Shown here in pieces: positions 19,945-29,851 of a stretch of DNA of 47,369 nt. Within the stretch, counting starts at the first letter, position 1; each line of letters starts with the position of its first letter. This stretch comes from Prochlorococcus sp. AG-402-K16 (GTDB lineage Bacteria > Cyanobacteriota > Cyanobacteriia > PCC-6307 > Cyanobiaceae), in NCBI GenBank assembly GCA_003216795.1, contig QCIH01000009.1, forward strand, positions 1-47,369, given 5' to 3'. The position numbers and the translations under genes are program-made. Under the pieces are notes generated by a model, which saw only the letters and a program-made list of their open reading frames with translations, searched no databases and was not told the DNA's origin.

Positions 19945-22900
19945 ATGGGAGAGAGTATCAAAAGAATCGTTGGCCCATATCAAGATAGTTATTCCCCAAA
20001 TGGAATAATTGGGGAGAAAGATGCGTGTGGAGTTGGTTTCATAGCAAATATTAAAGGGGTAGAAAGCAATTGGATCCTAAAACAGTCCCTTAAAGGTCTT
20101 AACTGTATGGAACATAGAGGAGGTTGTGGAGGAGATAGTGATTCAGGAGATGGAGCGGGCATTTTATGTTCAATTCCATGGGGATATCTAGAAGAGGAAA
20201 TTAATCTTAAAAATAATCAAGAATTTAATAGAGGTTTAGGCATGGTTTTTATGCCTAATAAAAAAGAAAAAATTGAAGTATGTAAATCAATATGTGATCA
20301 AGAAGCAGAAAAATTAAAAGTCAACAAAACATCTTGGAGAAAAGTACCTGTTAATAATGAAGTCTTAGGTCCTTTAGCTAAAGCAAACGCTCCATTCATC
20401 TGCCAGTGGATTTTATTTATAGATAAAAAAGATCATCAGGATGTTGAAAGGCTTTTATTTCAATTAAGGAAAAGAATTGAGAAAAAAATAAGAGAAACTT
20501 TCAAAAACGATGTTGGGGATTGTGAATTTTATTTTGCCTCACTAAGTTCTCAAACAGTTGTTTATAAAGGTATGGTTCGCTCTCAAATATTATCTGAGTT
20601 TTATCAAGATCTAAAAGAAGAAAGTTTTAAAGTTTCATTTTCTGTTTATCATCGTAGATTTAGTACTAATACACTTCCAAAATGGCCGCTAGCTCAACCC
20701 ATGAGATTTTTGGGTCATAATGGCGAAATAAACACTCTCTTAGGTAATATCAACTGGGCTAAAGCTTCAGAAACACATATAGATGATTTTTGGGGAGAGT
20801 TATCTAATGAAATCAAGCCCATTGTAGATGTAAACAAAAGTGATTCATCAAATCTTGATGCAACCCTTGAAATCAATATTCGTTCAGGTCAGCCCATTAC
20901 TGACTCATTACTAAAACTTGTTCCTGAAGCATTTAGAGATCAACCAGAACTTGAGCAGAGAGAAGATATAAAAGCTTTTTATGAATATTCTGCAAGCCTA
21001 CAAGAAGCTTGGGATGGTCCAGCACTCCTTGTATTTGCTGATGGAAATTTTGTCGGAGCAACCCTTGATAGAAATGGCCTAAGACCAGCAAGATATTCAA
21101 TCACAAGTGATGGTTTTGTAATAATGGGTTCTGAAACAGGAGTAGTAGATCTTGAAGAAGAAAGAGTAATAGAAAAAGGTCGATTAGGACCGGGACAAAT
21201 GTTGGCAGTTGATTTTCATCAGAATAGAATCCTAAGAAATTGGGAAGTAAAATCTGAAGCCGCTCAAAGGCATGATTATAAAAATCTTCTCAGTAATAGA
21301 ACCATAAAAATTGAAAATAATGAATGGGTTAAAGACTGCAAACTAAAAGACCTTGAGTTGTTGCAACAACAAACTGCATACGGTTTTTCAGCGGAAGATA
21401 ATGACCTTATCTTAGATTCAATGGCTTCATTAGCTAAAGAGCCTACTTATTGCATGGGCGACGACATCCCATTAGCAGTTCTTTCATCTAAGCCACATAT
21501 CTTATACGACTACTTTAAGCAAAGATTTGCGCAAGTTACTAATCCTCCTATTGACCCTCTAAGAGAAAAACTTGTAATGAGTTTAGAGATGCATCTAGGA
21601 GAAAGATGTACACCATTTGAAATTAAAGATGCTAAACCTTGTGTTCATTTACAAAGTCCGATTCTTAATGAGGAAGAACTCATTTCTATCAAAAAATCAA
21701 AAATTAAATCTCAAACAATTTCAAGTTTGTTTGATTTAGAGGAAGGTATTCAAGGCTTAGAGAACCAATTAAAAGCAATCTGTAAACAAAGTGAGCTGGC
21801 CATAAAAGAAGGCTGCTCTTTAATTATCATTTCTGATAAGGGAATTAATCCCAAAAAGACTTTTATACCTCCTTTACTTGCTGTTGGAGCAATTCATCAT
21901 TATCTTCTTAAAAAAGAAATCAGGCTAAAAGCTTCTCTAATAATTGAAACTGGTCAATGTTGGAGTACACATCACTTAGCTTGTTTAATTGGATATGGAG
22001 CAAGTGCAGTTTGCCCTTGGTTGACCTTCGAAGCAGGTAGACACTGGTTAAAACATCCAAAAACACAAAAACTCATTGATAGCAAAAAAATAAATCCATT
22101 ATCAATAGTTGATGTTCAAGAAAATATTAAAAAAGCTTTAGAAGACGGTCTAAGAAAAATTCTCTCAAAAATAGGCATCTCACTTTTATCTAGTTACCAT
22201 GGTGCACAAATTTTTGAAGCTGTAGGCCTTGGATCTGACTTAATAAAAATTGCTTTTGATGGTACAACAAGTCGTATCGCTGGCATAACATTAAGAGAAT
22301 TAACTAATGAAACACTTTCAATACATACGAAAGCTTATCCAGAGATCGATTTAAAGAAATTAGAATTTTTAGGATTTGTACAATTTAGAAATAATGGAGA
22401 ATATCATTCCAATAACCCAGAAATATCCAAAGTTTTACATTCAGCGGTAAAACAAGGGCCAGGATACGATCATTTTGAAACTTACAAAAAACTTATTAGT
22501 AATAGACCTACAACATCTCTTAGAGATTTATTAACAATTAATTCAACAAGAAAAAATATTCCATTAGAGGAAGTTGAAAGTGTTGATTCAATTTGCAAAA
22601 GGTTCTGTACTGGAGGAATGAGTTTAGGTGCTTTATCCAGAGAAGCGCACGAAGTTTTAGCAGTTGCAATGAATAGAATTGGTGGAAAAAGTAATAGTGG
22701 AGAAGGGGGAGAAGATCCAGCTCGTTTTAATGTTTTAAATGATATCGATGAAAATACTCAGTCAGCGACGTTGCCTTTTATTAAAGGCTTAGAGAATGGA
22801 GACACCGCATGCTCAGCTATCAAACAAATAGCATCAGGAAGATTTGGAGTTACACCTGAATATCTAAGAAGTGGTAAACAACTCGAAATTAAAATGGCTC

Positions 22901-24516
22901 AAGGTGCAAAACCCGGGGAGGGGGGACAATTACCTGGTCCAAAAGTTGATTCTTACATCGCAAAACTAAGAAATAGTAAACCTGGAGTAGCTTTAATATC
23001 TCCTCCCCCGCATCATGATATTTATTCAATTGAAGATTTAGCTCAACTTATCCACGACTTACACCAAGTTCATCCAAAAGCGAAAGTAAGCGTTAAACTT
23101 GTTTCTGAAATTGGCATAGGCACTATTGCTGCTGGAGTAAGCAAAGCTAATGCAGATGTAATTCAAATATCAGGTCATGACGGAGGTACAGGTGCTTCCC
23201 CCCTGAGTTCTATTAAACATGCAGGTTTACCATGGGAACTTGGTGTTGCAGAGGTTCATAAATCTCTCTTAGAGAATAACTTACGCGAAAGAGTAATTTT
23301 GAGAACTGATGGAGGTCTTAAAACAGGCTGGGACGTAGTTATTGCAGCTTTACTAGGAGCTGAAGAATACGGTTTTGGTTCTGTAGCGATGATTGCTGAA
23401 GGATGCATAATGGCTCGGGTTTGTCATACAAACAAATGTCCTGTTGGAGTTGCCACTCAAAAAGAAGAATTAAGAAAAAGATTTAAAGGTATTCCAGAAA
23501 ATGTTGTCAATTTTTTCTTGTATATTGCTGAAGAAGTAAGACAGATAATGAGTAGTATCGGTGTTTCTAATATGGAAGAACTGATTGGTAATCAAGAATT
23601 TCTTTGTGCAAGAAATTTTGATCTTCCAAAAACTTCCAATATTGATCTTTCTTCTTTAGTAAATAAACACTCAACCCCTGATAGATCATGGTTAAAACAT
23701 TCAAAAACTGCTCATAGTAATGGTTCTGTATTAGAAGACGAGTTTTTGTCTGATACTGAATTTATTGATTCAATTAAAAATCACAAAATATTAACCAAAG
23801 AAATTGAGATAAAAAATACAGATAGAAGTGTTTGTGCGAAAATATCAGGCGAAATCGCAGAACTTCACGGCAACACTGGCTTCAATGGCGAACTCAAATT
23901 AAATTTCAAAGGATTTGCAGGACAAAGCTTTGGTGCCTTTTTATTGAAGGGAATGAATGTTCAATTAATCGGAGAAGCAAATGATTATGTTTGTAAAGGA
24001 ATGAATGGAGGAATACTCACAATAATTCCACCAAAAATAGAAAAAACTTCCTCCGAGCAGGTTATTTTAGGAAACACCTGTCTTTATGGAGCAACAGGTG
24101 GGAAATTATTTGCTTTAGGAAAATCGGGAGAAAGATTTGCAGTAAGAAATAGTGGTGCTACAGCGGTAACAGAAGGAGCAGGTGATCATTGTTGTGAATA
24201 CATGACTGGTGGGAAAGTGGTTATTCTAGGTTCCACAGGAAGGAATATTGGTGCGGGCATGACTGGTGGAATAGCTTTTATAATCGATGAGAAGAACGAT
24301 TTAAGTAATAAAGTTAACAAGGAAATAGTTAGCATTCATAGAATAACTTCATCAAAGCAGGAAGATCTCTTATTGGAAATTATTAGAGAATATCGAGCAA
24401 AAACAAATAGCTTAAAGGCTGCCAAAATAATTGAAAATTGGTCTTATTACAAGAGTACTTTCAAATTAATTGTTCCCCCAAGCGAAGAGGAAATGCTTGG
24501 CATAAAGAAAATGTAA
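19945..24516 (+). CDS. gltB: ferredoxin-dependent glutamate synthase
   Basis: A 1523-residue enzyme that makes two glutamates from glutamine and 2-oxoglutarate using reduced ferredoxin. The N-terminal glutaminase nucleophile is the cysteine of DACGVGF (C28), implying removal of a 27-residue propeptide. The FMN-binding barrel includes SNSGEGGEDP and GHDGGTGASPL. The iron-sulfur site is C-x5-C-x4-C in CIMARVCHTNKCPVGVA. The C-terminal beta-helix domain (GGKLFALGKSGERF) is complete. Length and lack of a neighbouring gltD fit the ferredoxin type (also called glsF). No obvious NtcA site (GTA-N8-TAC) was seen upstream by eye. Confidence 0.96.
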   Translation: MGESIKRIVGPYQDSYSPNGIIGEKDACGVGFIANIKGVESNWILKQSLKGLNCMEHRGGCGGDSDSGDGAGILCSIPWGYLEEEINLKNNQEFNRGLGMVFMPNKKEKIEVCKSICDQEAEKLKVNKTSWRKVPVNNEVLGPLAKANAPFICQWILFIDKKDHQDVERLLFQLRKRIEKKIRETFKNDVGDCEFYFASLSSQTVVYKGMVRSQILSEFYQDLKEESFKVSFSVYHRRFSTNTLPKWPLAQPMRFLGHNGEINTLLGNINWAKASETHIDDFWGELSNEIKPIVDVNKSDSSNLDATLEINIRSGQPITDSLLKLVPEAFRDQPELEQREDIKAFYEYSASLQEAWDGPALLVFADGNFVGATLDRNGLRPARYSITSDGFVIMGSETGVVDLEEERVIEKGRLGPGQMLAVDFHQNRILRNWEVKSEAAQRHDYKNLLSNRTIKIENNEWVKDCKLKDLELLQQQTAYGFSAEDNDLILDSMASLAKEPTYCMGDDIPLAVLSSKPHILYDYFKQRFAQVTNPPIDPLREKLVMSLEMHLGERCTPFEIKDAKPCVHLQSPILNEEELISIKKSKIKSQTISSLFDLEEGIQGLENQLKAICKQSELAIKEGCSLIIISDKGINPKKTFIPPLLAVGAIHHYLLKKEIRLKASLIIETGQCWSTHHLACLIGYGASAVCPWLTFEAGRHWLKHPKTQKLIDSKKINPLSIVDVQENIKKALEDGLRKILSKIGISLLSSYHGAQIFEAVGLGSDLIKIAFDGTTSRIAGITLRELTNETLSIHTKAYPEIDLKKLEFLGFVQFRNNGEYHSNNPEISKVLHSAVKQGPGYDHFETYKKLISNRPTTSLRDLLTINSTRKNIPLEEVESVDSICKRFCTGGMSLGALSREAHEVLAVAMNRIGGKSNSGEGGEDPARFNVLNDIDENTQSATLPFIKGLENGDTACSAIKQIASGRFGVTPEYLRSGKQLEIKMAQGAKPGEGGQLPGPKVDSYIAKLRNSKPGVALISPPPHHDIYSIEDLAQLIHDLHQVHPKAKVSVKLVSEIGIGTIAAGVSKANADVIQISGHDGGTGASPLSSIKHAGLPWELGVAEVHKSLLENNLRERVILRTDGGLKTGWDVVIAALLGAEEYGFGSVAMIAEGCIMARVCHTNKCPVGVATQKEELRKRFKGIPENVVNFFLYIAEEVRQIMSSIGVSNMEELIGNQEFLCARNFDLPKTSNIDLSSLVNKHSTPDRSWLKHSKTAHSNGSVLEDEFLSDTEFIDSIKNHKILTKEIEIKNTDRSVCAKISGEIAELHGNTGFNGELKLNFKGFAGQSFGAFLLKGMNVQLIGEANDYVCKGMNGGILTIIPPKIEKTSSEQVILGNTCLYGATGGKLFALGKSGERFAVRNSGATAVTEGAGDHCCEYMTGGKVVILGSTGRNIGAGMTGGIAFIIDEKNDLSNKVNKEIVSIHRITSSKQEDLLLEIIREYRAKTNSLKAAKIIENWSYYKSTFKLIVPPSEEEMLGIKKM

Positions 24517-24810
24517 ATGCCTTTCTTTATAAAAACTGAAATCATAAAAAAACAATACTTAATTAAGCATGATTTAAAACAAAAAATCATTAACAAACAT
24601 ATTGATTGGATAAAAAAATTAAAAAAAGATGGAATTAATATAAAAAGTGGTTTTTTAGTAGATGAGTTAAAGAGGCCAGGTGACGGCGGATTACTCATTC
24701 TTGAGATGAATAGTTATAAAAATGCACTAAAAATCATTAAGAATGATCCAATGATTAAAAATGATCTAGTTGAATGGAAATTAAATGAGTGGATAGATTC
24801 AAGTAAATAA
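24517..24810 (+). CDS. YciI-like small protein
   Basis: A 97-residue protein whose ATG follows the gltB stop with no spacer, so it is co-transcribed and probably translationally coupled. The middle and end (SGFLVDELKRPGDGGLLILEM, ALKIIKNDPM) have the YciI/ferredoxin-like layout: a substrate-pocket GxG turn, then a helix with DP. YciI-fold proteins are small dimeric enzymes or binding proteins of mixed function. A link to glutamate metabolism is only suggested by position. Confidence 0.7.
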   Translation: MPFFIKTEIIKKQYLIKHDLKQKIINKHIDWIKKLKKDGINIKSGFLVDELKRPGDGGLLILEMNSYKNALKIIKNDPMIKNDLVEWKLNEWIDSSK

Positions 24811-24816
24811 AAATGA

Positions 24817-25710
24817 CTATCTTGGATACTTTTTCATAAGTTTTTGAATTTCTTCAGCATGATAACTGCTACGAGTTAAAGGAGAACTAACTACTTGCAT
24901 AAAGTCCAAATCTTTTTCCCCAAAAACTTTATAATAATTAAATTTTGAGGGACTAACAAATCTTTGAACAGGTAAATGATTTGGGCCAGGAGATAAGTAT
25001 TGGCCAATAGTAACAATATCAACGAAATTACTTTTTAAATCCTTGAGAAGACTTAAGACCTCCTCATCTTTTTCCCCTAAACCAAGCATAAAACCTGACT
25101 TTGTATAAACTTTGGGAGAATATTCTCTGGTCCTTTTAAGCAATTCAAGAGTTCTCTCATATTTACCCTGAGGTCTTACTTTTTTATATAGCGAAGACAC
25201 AGTCTCAATATTATGGTTTAAAACGTTTGGATTTGAATCAAGAACTTTTTCAAGCGCTTTCCAGTTGCCACAAAGATCAGGTATTAAAAGCTCAATAGTA
25301 GTTTCAGGCGATTTTTTTCTTACTTGATAAACACATTCAAAAAATTGAGATGCGCCACCATCCTCAAGATCGTCTCTATTAACTGATGTAATTACAACAT
25401 GTTTAAGTTGCATTCTATAAACAGCTTCGGCTAAACGAAGTGGTTCTGTTGGATCTAATTCTCTTTTAGATCTATCAAAATCAATATCGCAATATGGACA
25501 TGCCCTAGTACAGCCAGGACCCATTATAAGGAAAGTTGCAGTGCCACTTGCAAAACATTCACCAATATTTGGACAACTTGCCTCTTGACATACAGTATTG
25601 AGATTTAAATCATTTAACAAATTTGCAGTATTCCCAATTCTCTCAACTTGCGGAGCTTTTACTCTTAACCAATCAGGTTTTGAAATTAAACTATTAGAAT
25701 TATTAGTCAA
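24817..25710 (-). CDS. lipA: lipoyl synthase
   Basis: A 297-residue radical SAM enzyme that inserts two sulfurs into octanoyl groups on lipoyl domains. The auxiliary cluster cysteines are C41, C46 and C52 ([12 protein letters not shown]). The SAM cluster is C67-x3-C71-x2-C74 (CTRACPYC), and the C-terminal RSSY motif is present. The start is TTG ([15 protein letters not shown]); no ATG lies upstream in frame before it. Convergent with the YciI-like gene, 6 bp apart. Confidence 0.95.
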   Translation of the reverse strand: MTNNSNSLISKPDWLRVKAPQVERIGNTANLLNDLNLNTVCQEASCPNIGECFASGTATFLIMGPGCTRACPYCDIDFDRSKRELDPTEPLRLAEAVYRMQLKHVVITSVNRDDLEDGGASQFFECVYQVRKKSPETTIELLIPDLCGNWKALEKVLDSNPNVLNHNIETVSSLYKKVRPQGKYERTLELLKRTREYSPKVYTKSGFMLGLGEKDEEVLSLLKDLKSNFVDIVTIGQYLSPGPNHLPVQRFVSPSKFNYYKVFGEKDLDFMQVVSSPLTRSSYHAEEIQKLMKKYPR

Positions 25711-26052
25711 ATTAATTTTTTCTAGCCTGTAACCTTATTTTACTAAAAACATTTTGAATTAACTATTAATAATTTCAAAAATGAAGACTACTCAATAGAG
25801 GTCAAAAATAAATGAATTTAACTATTTCATCAATAATTTAAAAAATCCTAATTCAAGTTACTAATTAAAAAATATTTTTGTTCTATCAACTAAATATAAA
25901 ACAGTATTTAGAACGCTATTTTTAATATAGATATTAGAACAATTATTTTAAACACTTTTTGAATAATTTTTTGTAATATCAATGAATTTTTTGTACTGAA
26001 AAGTGTTTTTTTATATATTTATTGATACAGTAAAAATATATGTAATAAAACA
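25711..26052. promoter_or_regulatory. A+T-rich intergenic region with clustered repeats
   Basis: No gene is seen in these 342 bp. Repeats cluster toward the downstream gene. AAACACTTTT (25950-25959) and AAAAGTGTTT (25999-26008) form a perfect 10-bp inverted repeat. Between them AATTTTTTGTA occurs twice (25965 and 25985), exactly 20 bp apart. TAGAAC occurs at 25909 and 25935, with its complement GTTCTA at 25880. This looks like an operator region, perhaps for the resolvase-like protein starting at 26053. Confidence 0.5.
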
Positions 26053-26676
26053 TTGACTTTTAAATTTAAAAGAAAGCGTATTTTACTTTCTGAAAAGAAT
26101 AAAAACTCTAAAGCAATAGGTTATGCTAGAGCTACTAATAATGAATATGAATATTTAGAAGAACAAATAAAAATTTTAAAGGAAGAGGGTTGCAGTTTAG
26201 TTTTCTCTGAATTGATAAGTTTAGATAAAGAAATCAAACCCCAACTCAATAAAGCTATAAATTACTTGTCTAAAGGTGATCAATTAATAATAACTCAGCT
26301 TGATCGAGCGTTTAAAAATAAAAAAGAATGTTTGAGGACAATAAATAAACTCATTAATAAGGATATTAAATTGCGAACTTTGACTGGTTTTTTTGCGGCT
26401 AATGAGTCAACTAAAGCAAATTCTTCAATTTTTCAGATTTTATATGAATTAGATAATTTAGAAGACAATAGTTTAGGTGAAAGAAAAAAAGAACAACTAT
26501 TACGCAGAAAATTATCTGGAAATAATCTGGGAGGAAGGCCCAAAATAAGTCCTTTAAAAGAATCTTTAGTAATCAGATTACGCAATGAGGGATATTCATA
26601 TCGATCAATCAGATCACAAACGGGAATTGCATTATCAACAATAAGAAGAGTTATTTTAGAAGGAGAATTAACATAA
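26053..26676 (+). CDS. serine-recombinase-fold protein lacking catalytic serine
   Basis: A 207-residue resolvase/invertase homologue. The start IGYARATNNEYEYLEEQ aligns with the active-site strand of resolvases, but the catalytic serine (YARVS) is threonine. Other active-site positions are changed too: the RP of the family reads KP (IKPQL), and LDRLGR reads LDRAFK. A C-terminal helix-turn-helix is intact (NNLGGRPK, then SYRSIRSQTGIALSTIRRV). It is full length with no frameshift. The best reading is a DNA-binding regulator derived from a recombinase. The start is TTG. A small acidic gene follows 1 bp downstream. Confidence 0.75.
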   Translation: MTFKFKRKRILLSEKNKNSKAIGYARATNNEYEYLEEQIKILKEEGCSLVFSELISLDKEIKPQLNKAINYLSKGDQLIITQLDRAFKNKKECLRTINKLINKDIKLRTLTGFFAANESTKANSSIFQILYELDNLEDNSLGERKKEQLLRRKLSGNNLGGRPKISPLKESLVIRLRNEGYSYRSIRSQTGIALSTIRRVILEGELT

Positions 26677-26677
26677 A

Positions 26678-26890
26678 ATGCAGAAGAAAGAAATTGAAAA
26701 TTTAATTAAAGAAAATTTTAAAGATACAGCATTACGTATTTATGAATTAGATAATGAAGATAGAAATAGTTTGTTAGCAGAATATAGAGAATGGATTATG
26801 AATGATTTAGATTATGAAGAGGTAATGATGTTACCTTATGAAGCCTATACTGATAAATTAGACTCGAATTACTTAGACGATTTACTTTAG
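26678..26890 (+). CDS. small acidic protein of unknown function
   Basis: A 70-residue protein (MQKKEIENLIKENF to NYLDDLL), strongly acidic and mostly helical in appearance. It starts 1 bp after the resolvase-like gene, so the two are one unit. Its size and acidity would suit a partner of the DNA-binding neighbour, but that is inference. The 3' end overlaps the convergent hydrolase gene by 4 bp. I do not recognise the family. Confidence 0.65.
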   Translation: MQKKEIENLIKENFKDTALRIYELDNEDRNSLLAEYREWIMNDLDYEEVMMLPYEAYTDKLDSNYLDDLL

Positions 26891-27795
26891 TCCTTAATAG
26901 CATATCTCTTATTAAATTCATATACTTCTTTGGCTATTAATGGTAAGAAGGAAGTATCTTTAGAATATTTTTCTCCATTACAAAAAACAACTAATAAAGT
27001 TTGTAAAGATTGACTATTAGTCCACCAAGCCGAATCATGTCTAACTTCAGACATTAAGCCTGCTTTACTCCAAAGATTAATGCTTTCTGGTAACCCTTCA
27101 CCCAAAAAACCATCTATTTGATTAAGAGAATCGTTTTTAAGAACAACTTTATTTAAATTTCTTTTTAAAAAACTTCGTAAATTTAAATCATTTTTTTGAT
27201 AATCAATATGAATCATAATTTCTTCCAAAACCCTAGCAGCTGAATCAGAATTCATAGCATTTCTATTTGTATTATCATGCCCATAAAATTCTTTTTCACG
27301 ACCATATGGTCCATCATCCCAAGTCTTCTGACAGCAATTTATACCAATCAATTCCTCCCAATGTAAATCATCTAGCCAATCATTTATTATACTTCTTTGA
27401 TATTTCCAATTTTCCCATAGTTCCCCTTCAATACAAGGTCCACTTGTTGTTCCTGTAAGTAAATCAATTAAAAAGCTTGTTGCATTATTACTTGAGAAAG
27501 ACAACATTTTCCTTACAGCATCATTAAGCTCATCTGATAATATTAAACTTCCTTTTTTAATCCAATAAAATGCAGCAAGGCCATAAACCAACTTGACTAT
27601 GCTGGCAGGGTAAACTATTTTTTTATTATTAATGCCAGTTCCAAAACCTTTAAATACACTGTTATTTTCACTTTTATAATTAACCCAAGTTATAGCTATA
27701 TCTTCTCTTGAAAAATCTTTATTATGAGTACATACTCTCCCTAAAATATCATTTAGGGCTAGACCCATCTCTTTACTTAAATAGTAAAAGGACAT
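26887..27795 (-). CDS. beta-lactamase/PBP-fold serine hydrolase
   Basis: A 302-residue protein of the class A beta-lactamase/DD-peptidase fold. The nucleophile motif is S65-I-V-K68 (PASIVKL) and the second motif is S102-N-N. The KTG triad appears as K244-A-G (WSKAGL). There is no N-terminal signal peptide or membrane helix, so a periplasmic place is not obvious. KAG in place of KTG suggests it may not be a true beta-lactamase; peptide or ester hydrolysis is possible. Its ATG is only 3 bp from the ATG of the divergent NlpC/P60 gene. Both would act on peptidoglycan-like substrates. Confidence 0.75.
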   Translation of the reverse strand: MSFYYLSKEMGLALNDILGRVCTHNKDFSREDIAITWVNYKSENNSVFKGFGTGINNKKIVYPASIVKLVYGLAAFYWIKKGSLILSDELNDAVRKMLSFSSNNATSFLIDLLTGTTSGPCIEGELWENWKYQRSIINDWLDDLHWEELIGINCCQKTWDDGPYGREKEFYGHDNTNRNAMNSDSAARVLEEIMIHIDYQKNDLNLRSFLKRNLNKVVLKNDSLNQIDGFLGEGLPESINLWSKAGLMSEVRHDSAWWTNSQSLQTLLVVFCNGEKYSKDTSFLPLIAKEVYEFNKRYAIKD

Positions 27796-27798
27796 TGT

Positions 27799-28557
27799 AT
27801 GAAAAGTTATAAAAATCCTATCTCACTATTTAAACAAACTAATTTTTCAAAAACTATTTGGTGGAAATTAAAAGTTAATATTTCTGGATATCAAAATGAA
27901 ACAGAAAATAAATTAGTTACTGAAATATTTAAAAACAGAATTTTTAGGCTTATTTATCCAAATATTTATCAAAACAACCATAAATTATCAAGAATATTAG
28001 TTCAACTATATGAAGATGGTTACATCTGTTGGCTAAATTTAGATGGATTGATTATTGAAAAATATGAATTAAATAAAACAAAGAGTTTAAAAAATGAACA
28101 CTTCCTTATAAAAGATAAAATTACCTCAATTTTAAAATGGATCGAGGATCAAGCTGAGTTAAATAATGAATACCTTTGGGGAGGAACATTAGGACCCAAT
28201 TTTGACTGTTCCGGTTTAATTCAGACTGCTTTTTTAAAGCATCGAATTTATATACCTCGAGACTCTTATCAAATAAAAAGTTTTTGTAAACATCTTTTTT
28301 ATTTCAAAGAGTCTTATGCTGCTCTAAGACCTGGTGATCTTTTATTTTTTGGAAATATAGAAAAATGTGATCATATTGGAATCTACAAAGGAGACGGTTT
28401 GTATTACCATAGCTCTGGAAAGTATTTTGGTAGAAATGGAATAGGATTAGATACCCTAAAACATTCTAATGACAAAATCTCATTGCATTATAAATCTAAG
28501 CTTATTTCGGCAGGAAGAGTTGTTAGAAATTATAGATGGGACAGAACAATACGTTAA
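27799..28557 (+). CDS. NlpC/P60 family cysteine peptidase
   Basis: A 252-residue protein. The C-terminal papain-like domain (about 110-245) has catalytic C137 (NFDCSGL), H192 (CDHIGIY) and a third polar residue H204 (YYHSSG). YLWGGTLGPNFDCSGLIQT and LRPGDLLFF are typical NlpC/P60 signatures. These enzymes cut D-Glu-diaminopimelate bonds in peptidoglycan. The N-terminal 95 residues could be an SH3-like domain, as in cyanobacterial hydrolases of this kind. No signal peptide is seen. It is divergent from the serine hydrolase, with start codons almost touching. Confidence 0.88.
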   Translation: MKSYKNPISLFKQTNFSKTIWWKLKVNISGYQNETENKLVTEIFKNRIFRLIYPNIYQNNHKLSRILVQLYEDGYICWLNLDGLIIEKYELNKTKSLKNEHFLIKDKITSILKWIEDQAELNNEYLWGGTLGPNFDCSGLIQTAFLKHRIYIPRDSYQIKSFCKHLFYFKESYAALRPGDLLFFGNIEKCDHIGIYKGDGLYYHSSGKYFGRNGIGLDTLKHSNDKISLHYKSKLISAGRVVRNYRWDRTIR

Positions 28558-28621
28558 TAAGTAGAGTTCACCTTTAATTTAAAATTAAATTTTATATATT
28601 ACTTATTCTTTTATTTAGGAA

Positions 28622-29221
28622 TTACCCAGCAGTCCAAATATTTTTAATAATTGGCATTATGGTATCTAAGTGTAATGTCCCAACAAGAAGCCAAGCAAAA
28701 ACAGCTCCTCCGCAACCTCCTAACCAAAATCCACTTGTAAAATCAGCCCAACCAGCTCTTGTAAATAAGTCCTTTGGCGGATTATTAACAGTCGCATCTG
28801 GAGGTTGAACATTAGGTGCTTTACCGGGTGCATTATAAAGAACTAAGAGTGCTGTCAAAATATGAACAGCTCCAATAGCCGCAAGAAGGCCAGCTGTTAG
28901 AGCAAATTCAGAATTTCTAAGTGGGCCAGTCATAGTGAAAGGACCATATAGGAGATATCCAAAAGCTGCTCCAGTTTCTAAGCCTCTAAAATTAGGAGAA
29001 ATACCTTCTCTATAAAAAGGCAAATTATTTATAAAAGCTTTTGTAAAATAGCCACTATTAACTGGGGTAGCTAAATTACCAACACATGGATCAGCAACAG
29101 TTTTTACTGCCCATTGTTCTGCAACACCAATATCATTTGGTTGTACAGAATTATCTATGTATTTCTCATCAAACTTAATTGAACTTGTTGATTCTGAGAA
29201 TGATTTTTGAAAGTCGCTCAT
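28622..29221 (-). CDS. psaL: photosystem I reaction centre subunit XI
   Basis: A 199-residue membrane subunit that forms the trimer interface of photosystem I. The pattern [49 protein letters not shown] and later hydrophobic helices ([16 protein letters not shown]) is diagnostic. psaI lies immediately upstream on the same strand. The roughly 65 bp after the stop are A+T-rich, without a clear terminator. Confidence 0.97.
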   Translation of the reverse strand: MSDFQKSFSESTSSIKFDEKYIDNSVQPNDIGVAEQWAVKTVADPCVGNLATPVNSGYFTKAFINNLPFYREGISPNFRGLETGAAFGYLLYGPFTMTGPLRNSEFALTAGLLAAIGAVHILTALLVLYNAPGKAPNVQPPDATVNNPPKDLFTRAGWADFTSGFWLGGCGGAVFAWLLVGTLHLDTIMPIIKNIWTAG

Positions 29222-29248
29222 GTTTTTAATAGTTTAGTGTTTAATAAT

Positions 29249-29362
29249 TTATTCAGTTGCTGTAATAAATCTTCCAATCAATACGATAAAAACAGCAGGC
29301 ATTGCTATACCAATTAATGGAACAAAAATTGAGGGTAAGAGAGTTGGTAAATCAGATGGCAT
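29249..29362 (-). CDS. psaI: photosystem I subunit VIII (37 aa)
   Basis: A 37-residue single-helix protein beginning MPSDLPTLLPSIFVPLIGIA and ending LIGRFITATE. The Leu-Pro-rich start and one membrane helix are typical of PsaI, which helps bind PsaL. It is 27 bp upstream of psaL in the same direction, the usual pairing. Confidence 0.93.
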   Translation of the reverse strand: MPSDLPTLLPSIFVPLIGIAMPAVFIVLIGRFITATE

Positions 29363-29454
29363 AGTTCTTTAAACATCTTTAAATACTTTAGTATTTATCT
29401 GCGAAATAGTGTTAATTTTATTACCGGATGATATAAAAATTATTAACTTTTTAC

Positions 29455-29847
29455 ATGTTAAATTTTTTTGCAATTGTACTTATTATTTTTATAGGAATAT
29501 TACTACTAGTTTTTAAAAAAAGAATCTTTAGAAAGTTAATAAATAAGGGCAAATTACATTCTGATAAATTAAAAAAAAATAGAAAAAATAATAATAAATT
29601 TCTATCTAATAAAAAAAGTTTTTTATACAATCACGAAGCAAAAAAGTACTCCTTATTTTATAAAAATTCTCAAAGAAATAAAATGTTTAATCTTTTTCAG
29701 GGAAATACAGAAGACAAATTAAAAGCATTAAAAATTGCGGAAGAATTGGCTGATAAATCAACATTGTCAATTTTACGACAAGGCTTAAGACATACGTCTC
29801 CTGAAGTGGTTAAACTTTCAGCTTTATTAATAAGAAAATTCAAGTAA
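29455..29847 (+). CDS. membrane-anchored protein with HEAT-like C-terminus
   Basis: A 130-residue protein. Residues 3-19 form a hydrophobic anchor (FFAIVLIIFIGILLLVF), followed by a Lys/Asn-rich basic linker. Residues about 85-130 (EDKLKALKIAEELADKST, then HTSPEVVKLSALLIRKF) look like a HEAT or armadillo helical pair, suggesting protein binding at the membrane surface. It is divergent from psaI, and convergent with a glycosyltransferase 5 bp away. Function is unknown; the position in the photosystem I block is suggestive only. Confidence 0.65.
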   Translation: MLNFFAIVLIIFIGILLLVFKKRIFRKLINKGKLHSDKLKKNRKNNNKFLSNKKSFLYNHEAKKYSLFYKNSQRNKMFNLFQGNTEDKLKALKIAEELADKSTLSILRQGLRHTSPEVVKLSALLIRKFK

Positions 29848-29851
29848 AAAT

